Shown here: piece by piece, positions 7,975 to 17,475 of the stretch
Layout of the letters: every line of letters begins with the position of its first letter
Numbering within the stretch: the first letter of the stretch is position 1
Origin: Pelagibacteraceae bacterium AG-410-D23
Lineage (GTDB): Bacteria > Pseudomonadota > Alphaproteobacteria > Pelagibacterales > Pelagibacteraceae
Length of the DNA: 34,011 nucleotides
Assembly (NCBI GenBank): GCA_003215185.1
Contig: QCKR01000002.1
Coordinates: 1 to 34,011, forward strand
Reading direction: 5' to 3'
The notes under the pieces: generated by a model
What the model was told of the DNA's origin: nothing
The model's database searches: none
What the model saw: the letters and a program-made list of their open reading frames with translations, nothing else
Program-made: the position numbers and the translations under genes

Positions 7975-9048
7975 ATGGAATTTTTCCTACCAATTGCGGA
8001 AGTATCAGTAAACCTATATATAATTTTTTTTCTTAGTACACTTGTTGGTATTTTATCAGGATTATTTGGAGTTGGTGGAGGATTTCTCATGACTCCATTT
8101 TTAATTTTTTTAGGTATCCCTCCTTCATATGCTGTTGCAAATGAAGCTAATAATATTTTAGCTACATCAGTTTCAGGATCAACAACTCATTGGTTAAAAG
8201 ATACAATGGATTACAAGATGGGTATCATGATAGTTATTGGTGGAACTATAGGAACATTAATTGGAATTCTAACCTTTACTTACTTTAAAGAAATTGGAAA
8301 AATTAATTTAGTGATCTCTCTAGCTTATATGTACATACTAGCTATCATTGGAACTTTAATGCTGGTTGAAGGTGTTTCAGAAATAGACAGAGCGAGAAAA
8401 AAAATTGTTTTAAAAAAAAAATTACACTCTCATTATTGGATACATGGTCTTCCTCTAAGAATGAGATTTAAAAAATCGAAATTATATGAAAGTGCATTTA
8501 CTCCAATTATAATAGGTTTAATTGTTGGATTTATTGCAGCTATTATGGGAATTGGAGGCGCTTTTATACTAGTTCCTGCAATGATCTATATTATAGGTAT
8601 GCCAACTAAACTTGTTCCAGGAACATCACTGTTTGTTACAATTTTTGTTAGTGCAATTGTAACCGTCCTCCATGCATTCAACTATGGTTCAATTGACTTA
8701 ATTTTGGTTTCAGTTTTAATTTGTGGATCAATTATTGGAGTTCAAGTTGGACAAAAATTAGGAGAGCGGATTGATAGCTCAGAGCTTAAAACTTTATTAG
8801 CAATTCTTTTACTGGCTGTAGGTATAGCGATTGCATATGATAGTTTTTTTGCTCAAAAAGTAATTAAAGAAACTTCTCATAGTGGAACTTTAAGTACTTT
8901 TTCAATTTTTATAAAAAATCTTTCTATAGATTTTCCAATTCAATATGCAATAATTTCTATTATCTTTGCAATAGTATTAGGAGTTGCTGCTGCTTTTATT
9001 AGAAGATTTTTTTCTAATTTAAGAAAAAAATATAATGTTAAAACTTAA
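7975..9048 (+). CDS. TSUP/TauE-SafE family sulfite/anion exporter
   Basis: Two repeats: GLFGVGGGFLMTPFLIFLGIPPSYAVANEANNI and AAIMGIGGAFILVPAMIYIIGMPTKLVPGTSLF. Confidence 0.9.
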   Translation: MEFFLPIAEVSVNLYIIFFLSTLVGILSGLFGVGGGFLMTPFLIFLGIPPSYAVANEANNILATSVSGSTTHWLKDTMDYKMGIMIVIGGTIGTLIGILTFTYFKEIGKINLVISLAYMYILAIIGTLMLVEGVSEIDRARKKIVLKKKLHSHYWIHGLPLRMRFKKSKLYESAFTPIIIGLIVGFIAAIMGIGGAFILVPAMIYIIGMPTKLVPGTSLFVTIFVSAIVTVLHAFNYGSIDLILVSVLICGSIIGVQVGQKLGERIDSSELKTLLAILLLAVGIAIAYDSFFAQKVIKETSHSGTLSTFSIFIKNLSIDFPIQYAIISIIFAIVLGVAAAFIRRFFSNLRKKYNVKT

Positions 9049-10091
9049 CTTTTTTTTCCAACTATTTCATTAAAGTTATTTACACCAATATTTTTTAATA
9101 ATTTTTTAAGTTCTTTTTTTATTTTAATAACAATATTTGGTCCTTCATAAACCATACCTGTATATAATTGTATAAAACTAGCTCCTGCCAAAAATTTTGC
9201 ATAAGCACTTTTTCCCGAGTCAATTCCTCCTACTCCAATAATTGGAATTTTACCTTTTAATGAATTATAAAATATATTTATTAATTCATTTGATTTTTCT
9301 TCTAAAGGTTTGCCTGACAAACCTCCTTTTTGATATTTATTTGCACTTTTCAATTTATCTCTATTTTCTTCAGTTGTATTTGATACAATTATTGCTTTAA
9401 TTTCATATTTTAATATTATTTCAATTATTCGATTTGCTTTTTCAATTGATATGTCAGGTGAAATTTTTACTACCATTGGCGTGTTAGACTTCAAATTTTT
9501 CATTTCTTCTCTTATAGAACTTAATAGTTCTTCTAATTTCTCATTCTCATGAAAATCTCTTAATTTTTCAGTATTTGGTGATGAAATATTAATAGTTATA
9601 TAGTCAGCAATATCATAAAATTTTTTAATACAAATTAAGTAATCATTTAATCTATCTTTAGTATCACTATTAGGTCCTATATTTATTCCTAATAATCCAT
9701 TGGGCTTAATTGATCTAATTCTAGAACTTATATTTTCTGCTCCAAAATTATTAAATCCTAATCTGTTAATCAACGCCTCATCTTCTTGCAATCTAAAAAC
9801 TCTAGGTTTGGGATTTCCAAATTGTTTTATTGGTGTAATCGTACCAACTTCAACAAATCCAAACCCCAATTTAAACAATGGATTATATACTTCAGCGTTT
9901 TTGTCAAAACCAGCGGCAATTCCTATTGGGTTCTCAATTACTTTTCCAAATAAAGTTGTTTTAAACATTGGGTCATTTTTATTTTCATCAAAAATATTTG
10001 GTATAAAATTAAGTTTTAGTGATTTAATTGCTAAATCATGCGCAGTTTCTGGATTAATTTTAAAAATTAAAGATCTAAATTTTGAAAACAT
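9045..10091 (-). CDS. pyrD: Class 2 (quinone-linked) dihydroorotate dehydrogenase
   Basis: NPIGIAAGFDKNAEVYNPLFKLGFGFVEVGTITP, PRVFRLQEDEALINRLGFNN, ITINISSPNT, GVGGIDSGKSAYAKFLAGASFIQLYTGMVYEGP. Confidence 0.96.
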   Translation of the reverse strand: MFSKFRSLIFKINPETAHDLAIKSLKLNFIPNIFDENKNDPMFKTTLFGKVIENPIGIAAGFDKNAEVYNPLFKLGFGFVEVGTITPIKQFGNPKPRVFRLQEDEALINRLGFNNFGAENISSRIRSIKPNGLLGINIGPNSDTKDRLNDYLICIKKFYDIADYITINISSPNTEKLRDFHENEKLEELLSSIREEMKNLKSNTPMVVKISPDISIEKANRIIEIILKYEIKAIIVSNTTEENRDKLKSANKYQKGGLSGKPLEEKSNELINIFYNSLKGKIPIIGVGGIDSGKSAYAKFLAGASFIQLYTGMVYEGPNIVIKIKKELKKLLKNIGVNNFNEIVGKKS

Positions 10092-11653
10092 TATTTTATT
10101 TTTTCTTTAATAAGTTGTTTTGTTTCATTAACTCCAAAAAAACTTATAAAAAAGCCCATCCTAGGTCCATTTTCATCTCCAAAAACTACTTCGTAAATTA
10201 ATTTAAACCAATCTCTCAAATTTTCTTTATATCCATTCTCTTTACCTACAGAATAAATTTTGGTTTGAATATCCTCTGGTTGCATGTTGTCATTACAACT
10301 TTCTAATGACTCAACTAAAGCTTCAAGTGCTTTTTTCTCTTCATGGTTTGGTTTTTTATAACTTTTTTTCTGCTTTATTACATCATTAAAATATCTTATT
10401 GCATAATTTATTAAATTATCAAAAATTGGGTATTCATTATCTATAATATTTTTTTTATATTTTTTTACAAATTTCCATAATAATTCTTTTGTATTAGCAT
10501 TACTTGTTTCAACTAAATTTAACAGCATTGAAAAAGGCATAATTGTTTTTTCTTTTGGTATTTTTCCATTGTGAACATGCCATGCTGGATTCATTAATAA
10601 CTGTAATTCATTTTGAGATTTTCCTTTTTCAATAAAATCTAAATATTCATCTACAGCTTTTGGAACAATTTCTTTATAAAGTTTTTTTGCTCTTTTTGGA
10701 TTTTGGTACATAAAAAGAGATAAACTTTCTGGCGAAGCATAATTTAACCAATTTTCAATTGTAATTCCATTACCTTTTGACTTAGAAATCTTTTCTCCTT
10801 TTTCATCCAAGAATAATTCATATGCAAATCCTGAAGGATCATTTTTTCCTAATAATTTTATTATTTTTTTTGATAAAATTGCACTTTCAATTAAATCCTT
10901 TCCATACATTTCAAAATCTACATCAAGCGCATACCATCTCATTGCCCAATCAACTTTCCATTGCAATTTACACTTACCATCTAAAACACTAGTTTCTAGT
11001 TTTTTTCCATTATTATCAAAAATAATTGTAGATTTTTTTTTATTAATTTCTATTACAGGTATTTCTAGAACTATCCCAGTTTCTGGACATATTGGTAAAA
11101 ACGGACAATAAGTTTTTTGCCTTTCTTTTCCAAGAGTTGGTAAAATTGTTTCCATAATAGATTGATAATTATCAAGAACAATTTTAAGAGATGAGTTAAA
11201 GAAACCAGATTTATAAAGCTCTGTAGAACTTTTAAAAGTATAACTAAAATTAAAATCATTTAGAAATTTTTTTAGCATTTCATTATTATGTTTTCCAAAA
11301 CTATCAAATTTTTCAAAAGGATCTGGAATACTTGTTAAAGGCTTATGTAGATTTTTATTTAATATTTCTTTTTTTGGAACATTATCTGGAACTTTTCTTA
11401 GACCATCCATATCATCTGAAAAAGTTATTATTTCCTTTGGAAAATCTGTAAGATGATTTAAAGCATTAACAACCATTGTTGTTCGTGCTACCTCGCCAAA
11501 AGTTCCTATGTGTGGTAATCCACTTGGTCCATATCCAGTTTGTAAAATTATTTTACCCTTTTTTTCTATAAATTGTTTTCTTTCTTTTAAAATCTTTCTT
11601 GCCTCAATAAAGGGCCAAGCACTAGTCTTGTCTATATTCAATTTTTCAATCAC
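10091..11653 (-). CDS. lysK: Class I lysyl-tRNA synthetase
   Basis: GYGPSGLPHIGTFGEVARTTMVVNAL, KISKSKGNGITIENWL; class I Rossmann-type LysRS as found in alphaproteobacteria and archaea. Confidence 0.95.
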   Translation of the reverse strand: MIEKLNIDKTSAWPFIEARKILKERKQFIEKKGKIILQTGYGPSGLPHIGTFGEVARTTMVVNALNHLTDFPKEIITFSDDMDGLRKVPDNVPKKEILNKNLHKPLTSIPDPFEKFDSFGKHNNEMLKKFLNDFNFSYTFKSSTELYKSGFFNSSLKIVLDNYQSIMETILPTLGKERQKTYCPFLPICPETGIVLEIPVIEINKKKSTIIFDNNGKKLETSVLDGKCKLQWKVDWAMRWYALDVDFEMYGKDLIESAILSKKIIKLLGKNDPSGFAYELFLDEKGEKISKSKGNGITIENWLNYASPESLSLFMYQNPKRAKKLYKEIVPKAVDEYLDFIEKGKSQNELQLLMNPAWHVHNGKIPKEKTIMPFSMLLNLVETSNANTKELLWKFVKKYKKNIIDNEYPIFDNLINYAIRYFNDVIKQKKSYKKPNHEEKKALEALVESLESCNDNMQPEDIQTKIYSVGKENGYKENLRDWFKLIYEVVFGDENGPRMGFFISFFGVNETKQLIKEKIK

Positions 11654-11744
11654 TTCTTATAATAACAAAATGTCTAATAAATATTGTTTTTATTAATTCT
11701 TATAGAGTTGCAATTTATTTACCATAAAATAATGTTCATTGAAA

Positions 11745-13190
11745 ATGTCTAATTACAAAACTGTCTTTTTTACACTGGGTATTTTGCAGATGATACTTGG
11801 TATCTCAATGATCTTTCCAATAATCACACAAATTATATTTAAAGAATTTGACTCATCTTTCGTAAGCAGTGCCATGATTACAATAACATTTGGAGTATTG
11901 TTTTTTTTATCAAATCTTGAAAATGATAAAAAAATAAATTTAAAACACGCATTTTTATTAACATCTCTTTCTTGGATCAGTGTTGCAGTATTTGGATCTC
12001 TTCCATTTTTATTTTCTGATTTAAATTTAAGTATTACAGACTCTATTTTTGAAAGTATGTCAGGAATTACAACTACAGGTTCAACAATTATAACTGACTT
12101 AAATTCAACTCCCAAAGCAATTCTTTTTTGGAGAGCAATTCTTCAATGGTTGGGTGGAATTGGAATAATTGTAATGGCAATTACTTTAATGCCAACCATG
12201 AACGTTGGTGGGATGCAATTACTTAAAGTTTCAAGTAGCGATAGTTCAGAAAAAATTTTACCCAAAACAAAGGAAATAGCATTTAGATTAATAATTATCT
12301 ATATATCTCTAACTTTTCTTTGTGCATTATTTTATAAAATATTTGGAATGAAATTTTTTGACAGCTTAACTCATTCAATGACAACAATAGCCACAGGTGG
12401 ATTTTCGAATTATAATGATTCAATTGGACATTTTAATAATTTCAAAATTGAAATGACTTCAATCATTTTTATTATACTAGGAAGCATACCTTTTATCGCT
12501 TACATTAAATATTTAAGTGGCAAAAAAAATATATTTATGACTGATAATCAAATAAAATCTTTCTTTAAGATAATTTTTTTTTCAATATTAATTTTATTCT
12601 TATATTTAACCATTATTAATAAAAATTTTTCTGAAATTGGTATAAGATCTATTTCTTTCAATGTAATCTCTATTTTAACTGGAACAGGTTATGTAACACA
12701 GAATTTTGATAGTTGGGGAAATTTCCCTCTTATTTATTTTTTAATTTTAATGTTCATTGGTGGTTGTGCTGGGTCAACAACTTGTGGAATAAAAATTTTT
12801 AGAGTTCAAATTTTATATTTATTTATAAAAAATCAATTAAAAAAAATTATTTATCCTAGAGGTGTCTTTATTATAAAATATGATGGTAATGAAGTTAATG
12901 ATAAATTTATGTCATCAATAATCTCATTTATTTATCTTTATATAATAATATTTTTTGTAATTGCTGCTCTTTTATCTTTAAGTGGATTGGACTTTACTAC
13001 CTCTATTTCTGGGGCAGCAACTTCGATTTCCAATGTTGGGCCAGGACTCGGTGAATTAATAGGCCCAAATGGTAATTTTTCTCAATTACCCAATTTTTCA
13101 AAATGGGTATTAAGTTTTGGAATGATCTTGGGTAGACTTGAATTATTTGCTATACTTGTTCTGTTATTGCCATCATTTTGGCAAAAATAA
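11745..13190 (+). CDS. trkH: TrkH family potassium uptake protein
   Basis: SMSGITTTGSTIITDL, THSMTTIATGGFSNYNDSIG, ILTGTGYVTQNFDSWG, FIGGCAGSTTCGIKI, SNVGPGLGELIGPNGNF. Tracked ORF uses TTG 11739; ATG 11745 preferred. Confidence 0.93.
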   Translation: MSNYKTVFFTLGILQMILGISMIFPIITQIIFKEFDSSFVSSAMITITFGVLFFLSNLENDKKINLKHAFLLTSLSWISVAVFGSLPFLFSDLNLSITDSIFESMSGITTTGSTIITDLNSTPKAILFWRAILQWLGGIGIIVMAITLMPTMNVGGMQLLKVSSSDSSEKILPKTKEIAFRLIIIYISLTFLCALFYKIFGMKFFDSLTHSMTTIATGGFSNYNDSIGHFNNFKIEMTSIIFIILGSIPFIAYIKYLSGKKNIFMTDNQIKSFFKIIFFSILILFLYLTIINKNFSEIGIRSISFNVISILTGTGYVTQNFDSWGNFPLIYFLILMFIGGCAGSTTCGIKIFRVQILYLFIKNQLKKIIYPRGVFIIKYDGNEVNDKFMSSIISFIYLYIIIFFVIAALLSLSGLDFTTSISGAATSISNVGPGLGELIGPNGNFSQLPNFSKWVLSFGMILGRLELFAILVLLLPSFWQK

Positions 13191-13192
13191 AT

Positions 13193-14566
13193 ATGACTGA
13201 AAAAAAACAAAGCTGGTTTGAATCACTTCTAGTTTACAAAGACATAAGAATGGTAAGAATATTGCTTCTTGGAGCAATAAGTGGTTTTCCGTGGGTTTTA
13301 ATAGCAAGTAGTTTAAGTCTTTGGTTAAAAGAAGAAGGTTTAAGTAGATCAACAATAGGTTGGGCAGGTTTAATTTTTGGAGTTTATGCTTTTAATTATT
13401 TATGGGCACCAATAATCGATAGAATTCAAATACCAATTTTAACAAAAAAACTAGGTCATAGAAGAGGATGGATAGTTTTAATGCAAATTGCAATTTTGCT
13501 GAGCTTGTTAGTTTGGAGTTTTATAAATCCAACACAAAACTTAGCTCTATTAATTACAGTTGGATTAATTATTGCAATAGCGTCTGCTACTCAAGATATT
13601 ACGGTTGATGCTTTAAGAATTGAACAAATTAACGAGAATGAAGGAAAATCTATGGCGGCTGGTGCTGCGATGGCAGTGGTCGGTTGGTGGACAGGCTACA
13701 AATTAGGAGGTGTAATTGCTTTATTTACAGCAGAATATTTTGAAAATATGGGTATTGCAGACTACTGGCAAGCTACTTTTTTAGTTTTAGGAGTTGTTAT
13801 AATTTTAATGAATATAGGTTTAATGTTTGTTCATGAACCAACTAAAACTGATAGAGAAGCAAAACAAAGAGATACTGACAAGTTAATACAAGGAAAACTT
13901 GGTTCAAAAAATATTATAACTAGCTTTGTTGCTTACATTGTTGGAACTATAGGTGGACCAATAATTAGTTTCTTTAGAAAAAATGGATTTGCTATTGCTC
14001 TAGGAATATTAGGTTTTGTATTCTTATTTAAAATTGGAGAAGCGTTTCTTGGTCGTATGTCTATTGTTTTTTACAAAGAAATTGGATTTTCTAAAGGTCA
14101 AATAGCAATTTACTCAAAAGGATTAGGATGGATAACAACAGTTATTTTTACATTGCTAGGAGGAGTAATGGCGATGAGAGCAGGAACTATCAAAACTATG
14201 TTTTTTGCTGGAGGTTTAATGGCTTTAACAAACCTGCTTTTTGCTCTTTTGGCTTGGACTGGTAAATCTGAATTATTATTTGCAATTGCTGTGATAGCAG
14301 ATGATATTACTGCTGCATTTGCAACAGTAGCATTTGTTGCTTTCATATCATTATTAGTTGATAGAACTTATACAGCAACTCAATATGCGTTACTTGCATC
14401 AATAGGAACTGCTGGAAGAACAACTCTTGCTTCATCCTCAGGAGCTCTTGTTGACTGGTTAAATGGAGACTGGGGAACCTTCTTTATTATAACTACAGTT
14501 ATGGTCATTCCTTCTCTAGTTTGTTTGTGGTTTATTAAAAATAAAATAAAAATTGGTGCAAAATAA
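13193..14566 (+). CDS. AmpG-like MFS (PAT family) transporter
   Basis: LLLGAISGFPWVLIASSLSLWLKEEGLSRSTIGWAGL, LWAPIIDR, LGHRRGWIVLMQ, ATQDITVDALRIE. ATG 13193 preferred over TTG 13178. Confidence 0.85.
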   Translation: MTEKKQSWFESLLVYKDIRMVRILLLGAISGFPWVLIASSLSLWLKEEGLSRSTIGWAGLIFGVYAFNYLWAPIIDRIQIPILTKKLGHRRGWIVLMQIAILLSLLVWSFINPTQNLALLITVGLIIAIASATQDITVDALRIEQINENEGKSMAAGAAMAVVGWWTGYKLGGVIALFTAEYFENMGIADYWQATFLVLGVVIILMNIGLMFVHEPTKTDREAKQRDTDKLIQGKLGSKNIITSFVAYIVGTIGGPIISFFRKNGFAIALGILGFVFLFKIGEAFLGRMSIVFYKEIGFSKGQIAIYSKGLGWITTVIFTLLGGVMAMRAGTIKTMFFAGGLMALTNLLFALLAWTGKSELLFAIAVIADDITAAFATVAFVAFISLLVDRTYTATQYALLASIGTAGRTTLASSSGALVDWLNGDWGTFFIITTVMVIPSLVCLWFIKNKIKIGAK

Positions 14567-15308
14567 TTTTTTTTGTAATAAGCCCTATATAAATTTATAC
14601 GACAAACCTTTTTGTAACTCTAAAATTAGTTCGCAAATTTTATATGGTGAAAAATTCAAAATATTATCTAGAAAAAAAAAGTTTATTAAAATCAAAACTT
14701 CATACGACAACTATGTAGGTTATATAAAATCATTTAAGTATATTAATAATTTTAAACCAACTCATAAAATAATTACTCTTAAATCAAGGATTTTTAAAGC
14801 TCCAAAAAATTTATCAAAATATCGATCAAAAAAATTTTTGCCTTTTTTAAGTAAAATAAAAGTAATAAAAAAAAATAAAAACTTTTTTATGTTTGAAAAT
14901 AATAAATGGCTATTTGTCAAAGATACAAAAATAATTAATAAAAAAGAAAAAAATTTTCTTAAAATTTTAAAATTATTTTTGAATTCTAAATATAAATGGG
15001 GTGGAAAAACATACGATGGTATTGATTGTTCTGCATTGATTCAATTATTTTATAAATTTAATAATAAATTTTTTCCAAGAGATACTGTAGATCAAATAAG
15101 ATATAAAAAAGGTTTTTCTAAAAAGAAAAAATTCAAATTTGGTGATATTATTTATTGGAAAGGTCACGTTGCAATTTGTGTCAATTCAAAAGAACTAATT
15201 CATGCGTATGGACCTAGAAAGAAAGTTTTAAAAATGCCAATAAAAAAAACAATAGAACTAATAAAAAAAACTGCAAATCTTGAAGTTAAAAAAGTTTTTT
15301 CTATTTAA
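14553..15308 (+). CDS. SH3-containing NlpC/P60 family peptidase
   Basis: YKWGGKTYDGIDCSALIQLFYKF (Cys), FGDIIYWKGHVAICV (His), ELIHAYGPRKKV; N-terminal SH3b-like region. TTG start overlapping the upstream gene by 14 nt. Confidence 0.82.
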   Translation: MVQNNFFCNKPYINLYDKPFCNSKISSQILYGEKFKILSRKKKFIKIKTSYDNYVGYIKSFKYINNFKPTHKIITLKSRIFKAPKNLSKYRSKKFLPFLSKIKVIKKNKNFFMFENNKWLFVKDTKIINKKEKNFLKILKLFLNSKYKWGGKTYDGIDCSALIQLFYKFNNKFFPRDTVDQIRYKKGFSKKKKFKFGDIIYWKGHVAICVNSKELIHAYGPRKKVLKMPIKKTIELIKKTANLEVKKVFSI

Positions 15309-16201
15309 ATTTCTTCTCTACCAAAGTCTGGTTTAGAAATATCGTGTTTTAGCTCTATTATCTGTTTTCTCACTTTTTTTGAATTAATTAATACTCTTCT
15401 TAAATTTTTATCTTCAAGATTATTAATATTTTTTTTGAAAACATTTAAATTTTTAATAAACATATTAATTGTGCTAATCATATTTTCTTTATTACTAAAA
15501 AAAATATCTCTCCACATAATTTCATTTGATGCTGCGGTTCTAGAAAAATCTCTAAGACCTCCAGCACTATACTTAATTATATTTTTTTTCTTTTTTTTTT
15601 GAAAATCTTGAGCAGTTTTAATTAAATTATAAGCAATTAAATGTGGTAAATGACTAGTTATTGCAAATATTTTGTCATGCTCAAATGGATCCATAAAAAT
15701 AATCCTTGAGCCAAGTTTTTTCCAAAATCGCACAACCTTTTTAACTTTATTTTTATTTTTATCATTAGTAATTATGCACCATTTTTTTTTAAATAAATTT
15801 TTGTTACCAAATTCTGGACCACTAACCTCAGAGCCTGTAATGGGATGGCTTAAAATCCAATCTAATGATTTTTTTAACATTTTGTTTTTTAGTTTTAAAA
15901 CATTATGCTTTGTAGAACTTACATCAGTTATTACACTTTTTTTATGTAAAAATTTGTTCAGATAAGGAATAATATTCTGGTATTCACTCATAGGCGTACA
16001 TAAAATAACTAAATCAATATTAGATATTCTTTTATCTAATTTATTCAATATTATTAATTTTGAATTTATTTTTTTTATTATAGATATATTTTTTTTTGAT
16101 TTTTCATAGACAAAAATATTTTTTGATATTTTTTTAGCAATTGAAGCTCTTAGTACTGATGAACCTATTAACCCACAACCTACTATAAGAATATTTTTCA
16201 T
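15305..16201 (-). CDS. tyrA: Prephenate/arogenate dehydrogenase
   Basis: ILIVGCGLIGSSVLRA, LCTPMSEYQNIIPYL, HPITGSEVSGPEFGNKNLF, ITSHLPHLIAYNLI, GGLRDFSRTAASNEIMWRDIF. Confidence 0.9.
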   Translation of the reverse strand: MKNILIVGCGLIGSSVLRASIAKKISKNIFVYEKSKKNISIIKKINSKLIILNKLDKRISNIDLVILCTPMSEYQNIIPYLNKFLHKKSVITDVSSTKHNVLKLKNKMLKKSLDWILSHPITGSEVSGPEFGNKNLFKKKWCIITNDKNKNKVKKVVRFWKKLGSRIIFMDPFEHDKIFAITSHLPHLIAYNLIKTAQDFQKKKKKNIIKYSAGGLRDFSRTAASNEIMWRDIFFSNKENMISTINMFIKNLNVFKKNINNLEDKNLRRVLINSKKVRKQIIELKHDISKPDFGREEI

Positions 16202-17280
16202 TATTTATTAAAAATTTTTTTAAGAATTTTTATTAACTTATTATTAGCAGTACTATTTCCAATTGTTAACCTTAAAGCATTTTTAATTTTGTAAGATTTC
16301 ATCCCTCTTAAAATAATTCCTTTATCTTCTAATTTTTTTTGCACATAATTTGCAGAATATTTAGATTTTTTAAAATTTAATAACAAAAAATTAGCTGTAA
16401 CATCATTTGTAGTTATATTAAAATTATTAAGTATTTTTTTTATTTTTTTGGCCCACAAAAGATTATGTTTTATCGACTTTTTGACAAAAATTTTATCATT
16501 CAATGCTGCAACTGCTGCCAATTGTGCCACCGTATTTGTATTAAATGGTGGCTTAATTTTATTCATTGCATCAATAATTTTTTCGGGACCATAGCCCCAA
16601 CCGATCCTCAAAGAGGCCAATCCATATATTTTAGAAAAGGTTCTTAATACAAGAACATTTTTGCTATTGCGAAAGAGTTTTAATCCTGATGTATAGTCCT
16701 TTTTTCTCATATATTCGTCATAAGCATCATCAACAACTAACAAAATATTAGTTCTAAGTTTTTTTCTTAATAATAATAAATCGTTTTTTTTTAAATAAGT
16801 GCCTGTTGGATTGTTTGGGTTCGCTAAAAAAACTATTTTTGTTTTTCTTGTTACTTTTTTAATAATTTCCGAAATAGATATTTTATAATTATTTTCTTTT
16901 GCATATACAACTTTAGCTCCAATATTTTTCGAGTATATTCTATACATTAAAAAACTAAATTGCGGAACTACTACTTCATCTTTTGCTTTTAAGAATAGTT
17001 GACAAATAATCTGAATAATCTCATCGGATCCAGAACCACAAATAATTTTTTCAAATTTACAATTAAATTTTCTTGAAATATTAAGTCTTAAATAGTTTGA
17101 TTTACTATCTGGATATTTAGAAAAATTAATTTTTTTATTAATTGCCGTTTTAACTTTTGGGCTTGTGCCTAAAGCAGACTCATTTGCTGATAATTTTATA
17201 ATATTTTTTATCCTGGACAATTTTGATTTTCCTGGTTTATAAGATTCAAATCCTATTTTTTTAAATTTCGGTAAATTCAT
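16201..17280 (-). CDS. hisC: Histidinol-phosphate aminotransferase
   Basis: LSANESALGTSPKV, SGSDEIIQII, FLANPNNPTGTYL, VVDDAYDEYM, LRTFSKIYGLASLRIGWG. Confidence 0.93.
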   Translation of the reverse strand: MNLPKFKKIGFESYKPGKSKLSRIKNIIKLSANESALGTSPKVKTAINKKINFSKYPDSKSNYLRLNISRKFNCKFEKIICGSGSDEIIQIICQLFLKAKDEVVVPQFSFLMYRIYSKNIGAKVVYAKENNYKISISEIIKKVTRKTKIVFLANPNNPTGTYLKKNDLLLLRKKLRTNILLVVDDAYDEYMRKKDYTSGLKLFRNSKNVLVLRTFSKIYGLASLRIGWGYGPEKIIDAMNKIKPPFNTNTVAQLAAVAALNDKIFVKKSIKHNLLWAKKIKKILNNFNITTNDVTANFLLLNFKKSKYSANYVQKKLEDKGIILRGMKSYKIKNALRLTIGNSTANNKLIKILKKIFNK

Positions 17281-17357
17281 ATTTTTTAATTTATATTCCT
17301 ATCCTTATAAATAAATTAATCAAGATTTATCAATAATTGTGAGCTATCATAAAAAAT

Positions 17358-17386
17358 TTGACATATAGAATCTGATTTAGTACAAA
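17358..17386 (+). promoter_or_regulatory. Sigma70-like promoter upstream of the SAM-II riboswitch/metX
   Basis: TTGACA (17358-17363), 17-nt spacer, TACAAA (17381-17386); aptamer begins about 3 nt downstream. Confidence 0.6.
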
Positions 17387-17388
17387 AA

Positions 17389-17441
17389 GGCGCGCTGATT
17401 TAATCTGAATTGCGAGCGCTTAAAAAAAACCGCTAAATAAG
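17389..17441 (+). ncRNA. SAM-II riboswitch
   Basis: GGCGCGCTGATTTAATCTGAATTGCGAGCGCTTAAAAAAAACCGCTAAATAAG resembles the SAM-II pattern (CGCGCUGAUUUAA...AUUGCAAGCGC...GCUAAA). P1 GCGCT 17392-17396 pairs with AGCGC 17415-17419. Directly upstream of metX. Confidence 0.9.
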
Positions 17442-17475
17442 TTTTTTTCCTCACAATTCGTTATTAGCACAATTT

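Noticed and set aside
9700-10110. 136-aa plus-strand ORF opposite pyrD
   Set aside because: Mirror of the pyrD coding strand with low-complexity hydrophobic content; no independent support.
11753-12115. 120-aa antisense ORF within trkH
   Set aside because: Overlaps the conserved TrkH selectivity region; reads as a shadow ORF.
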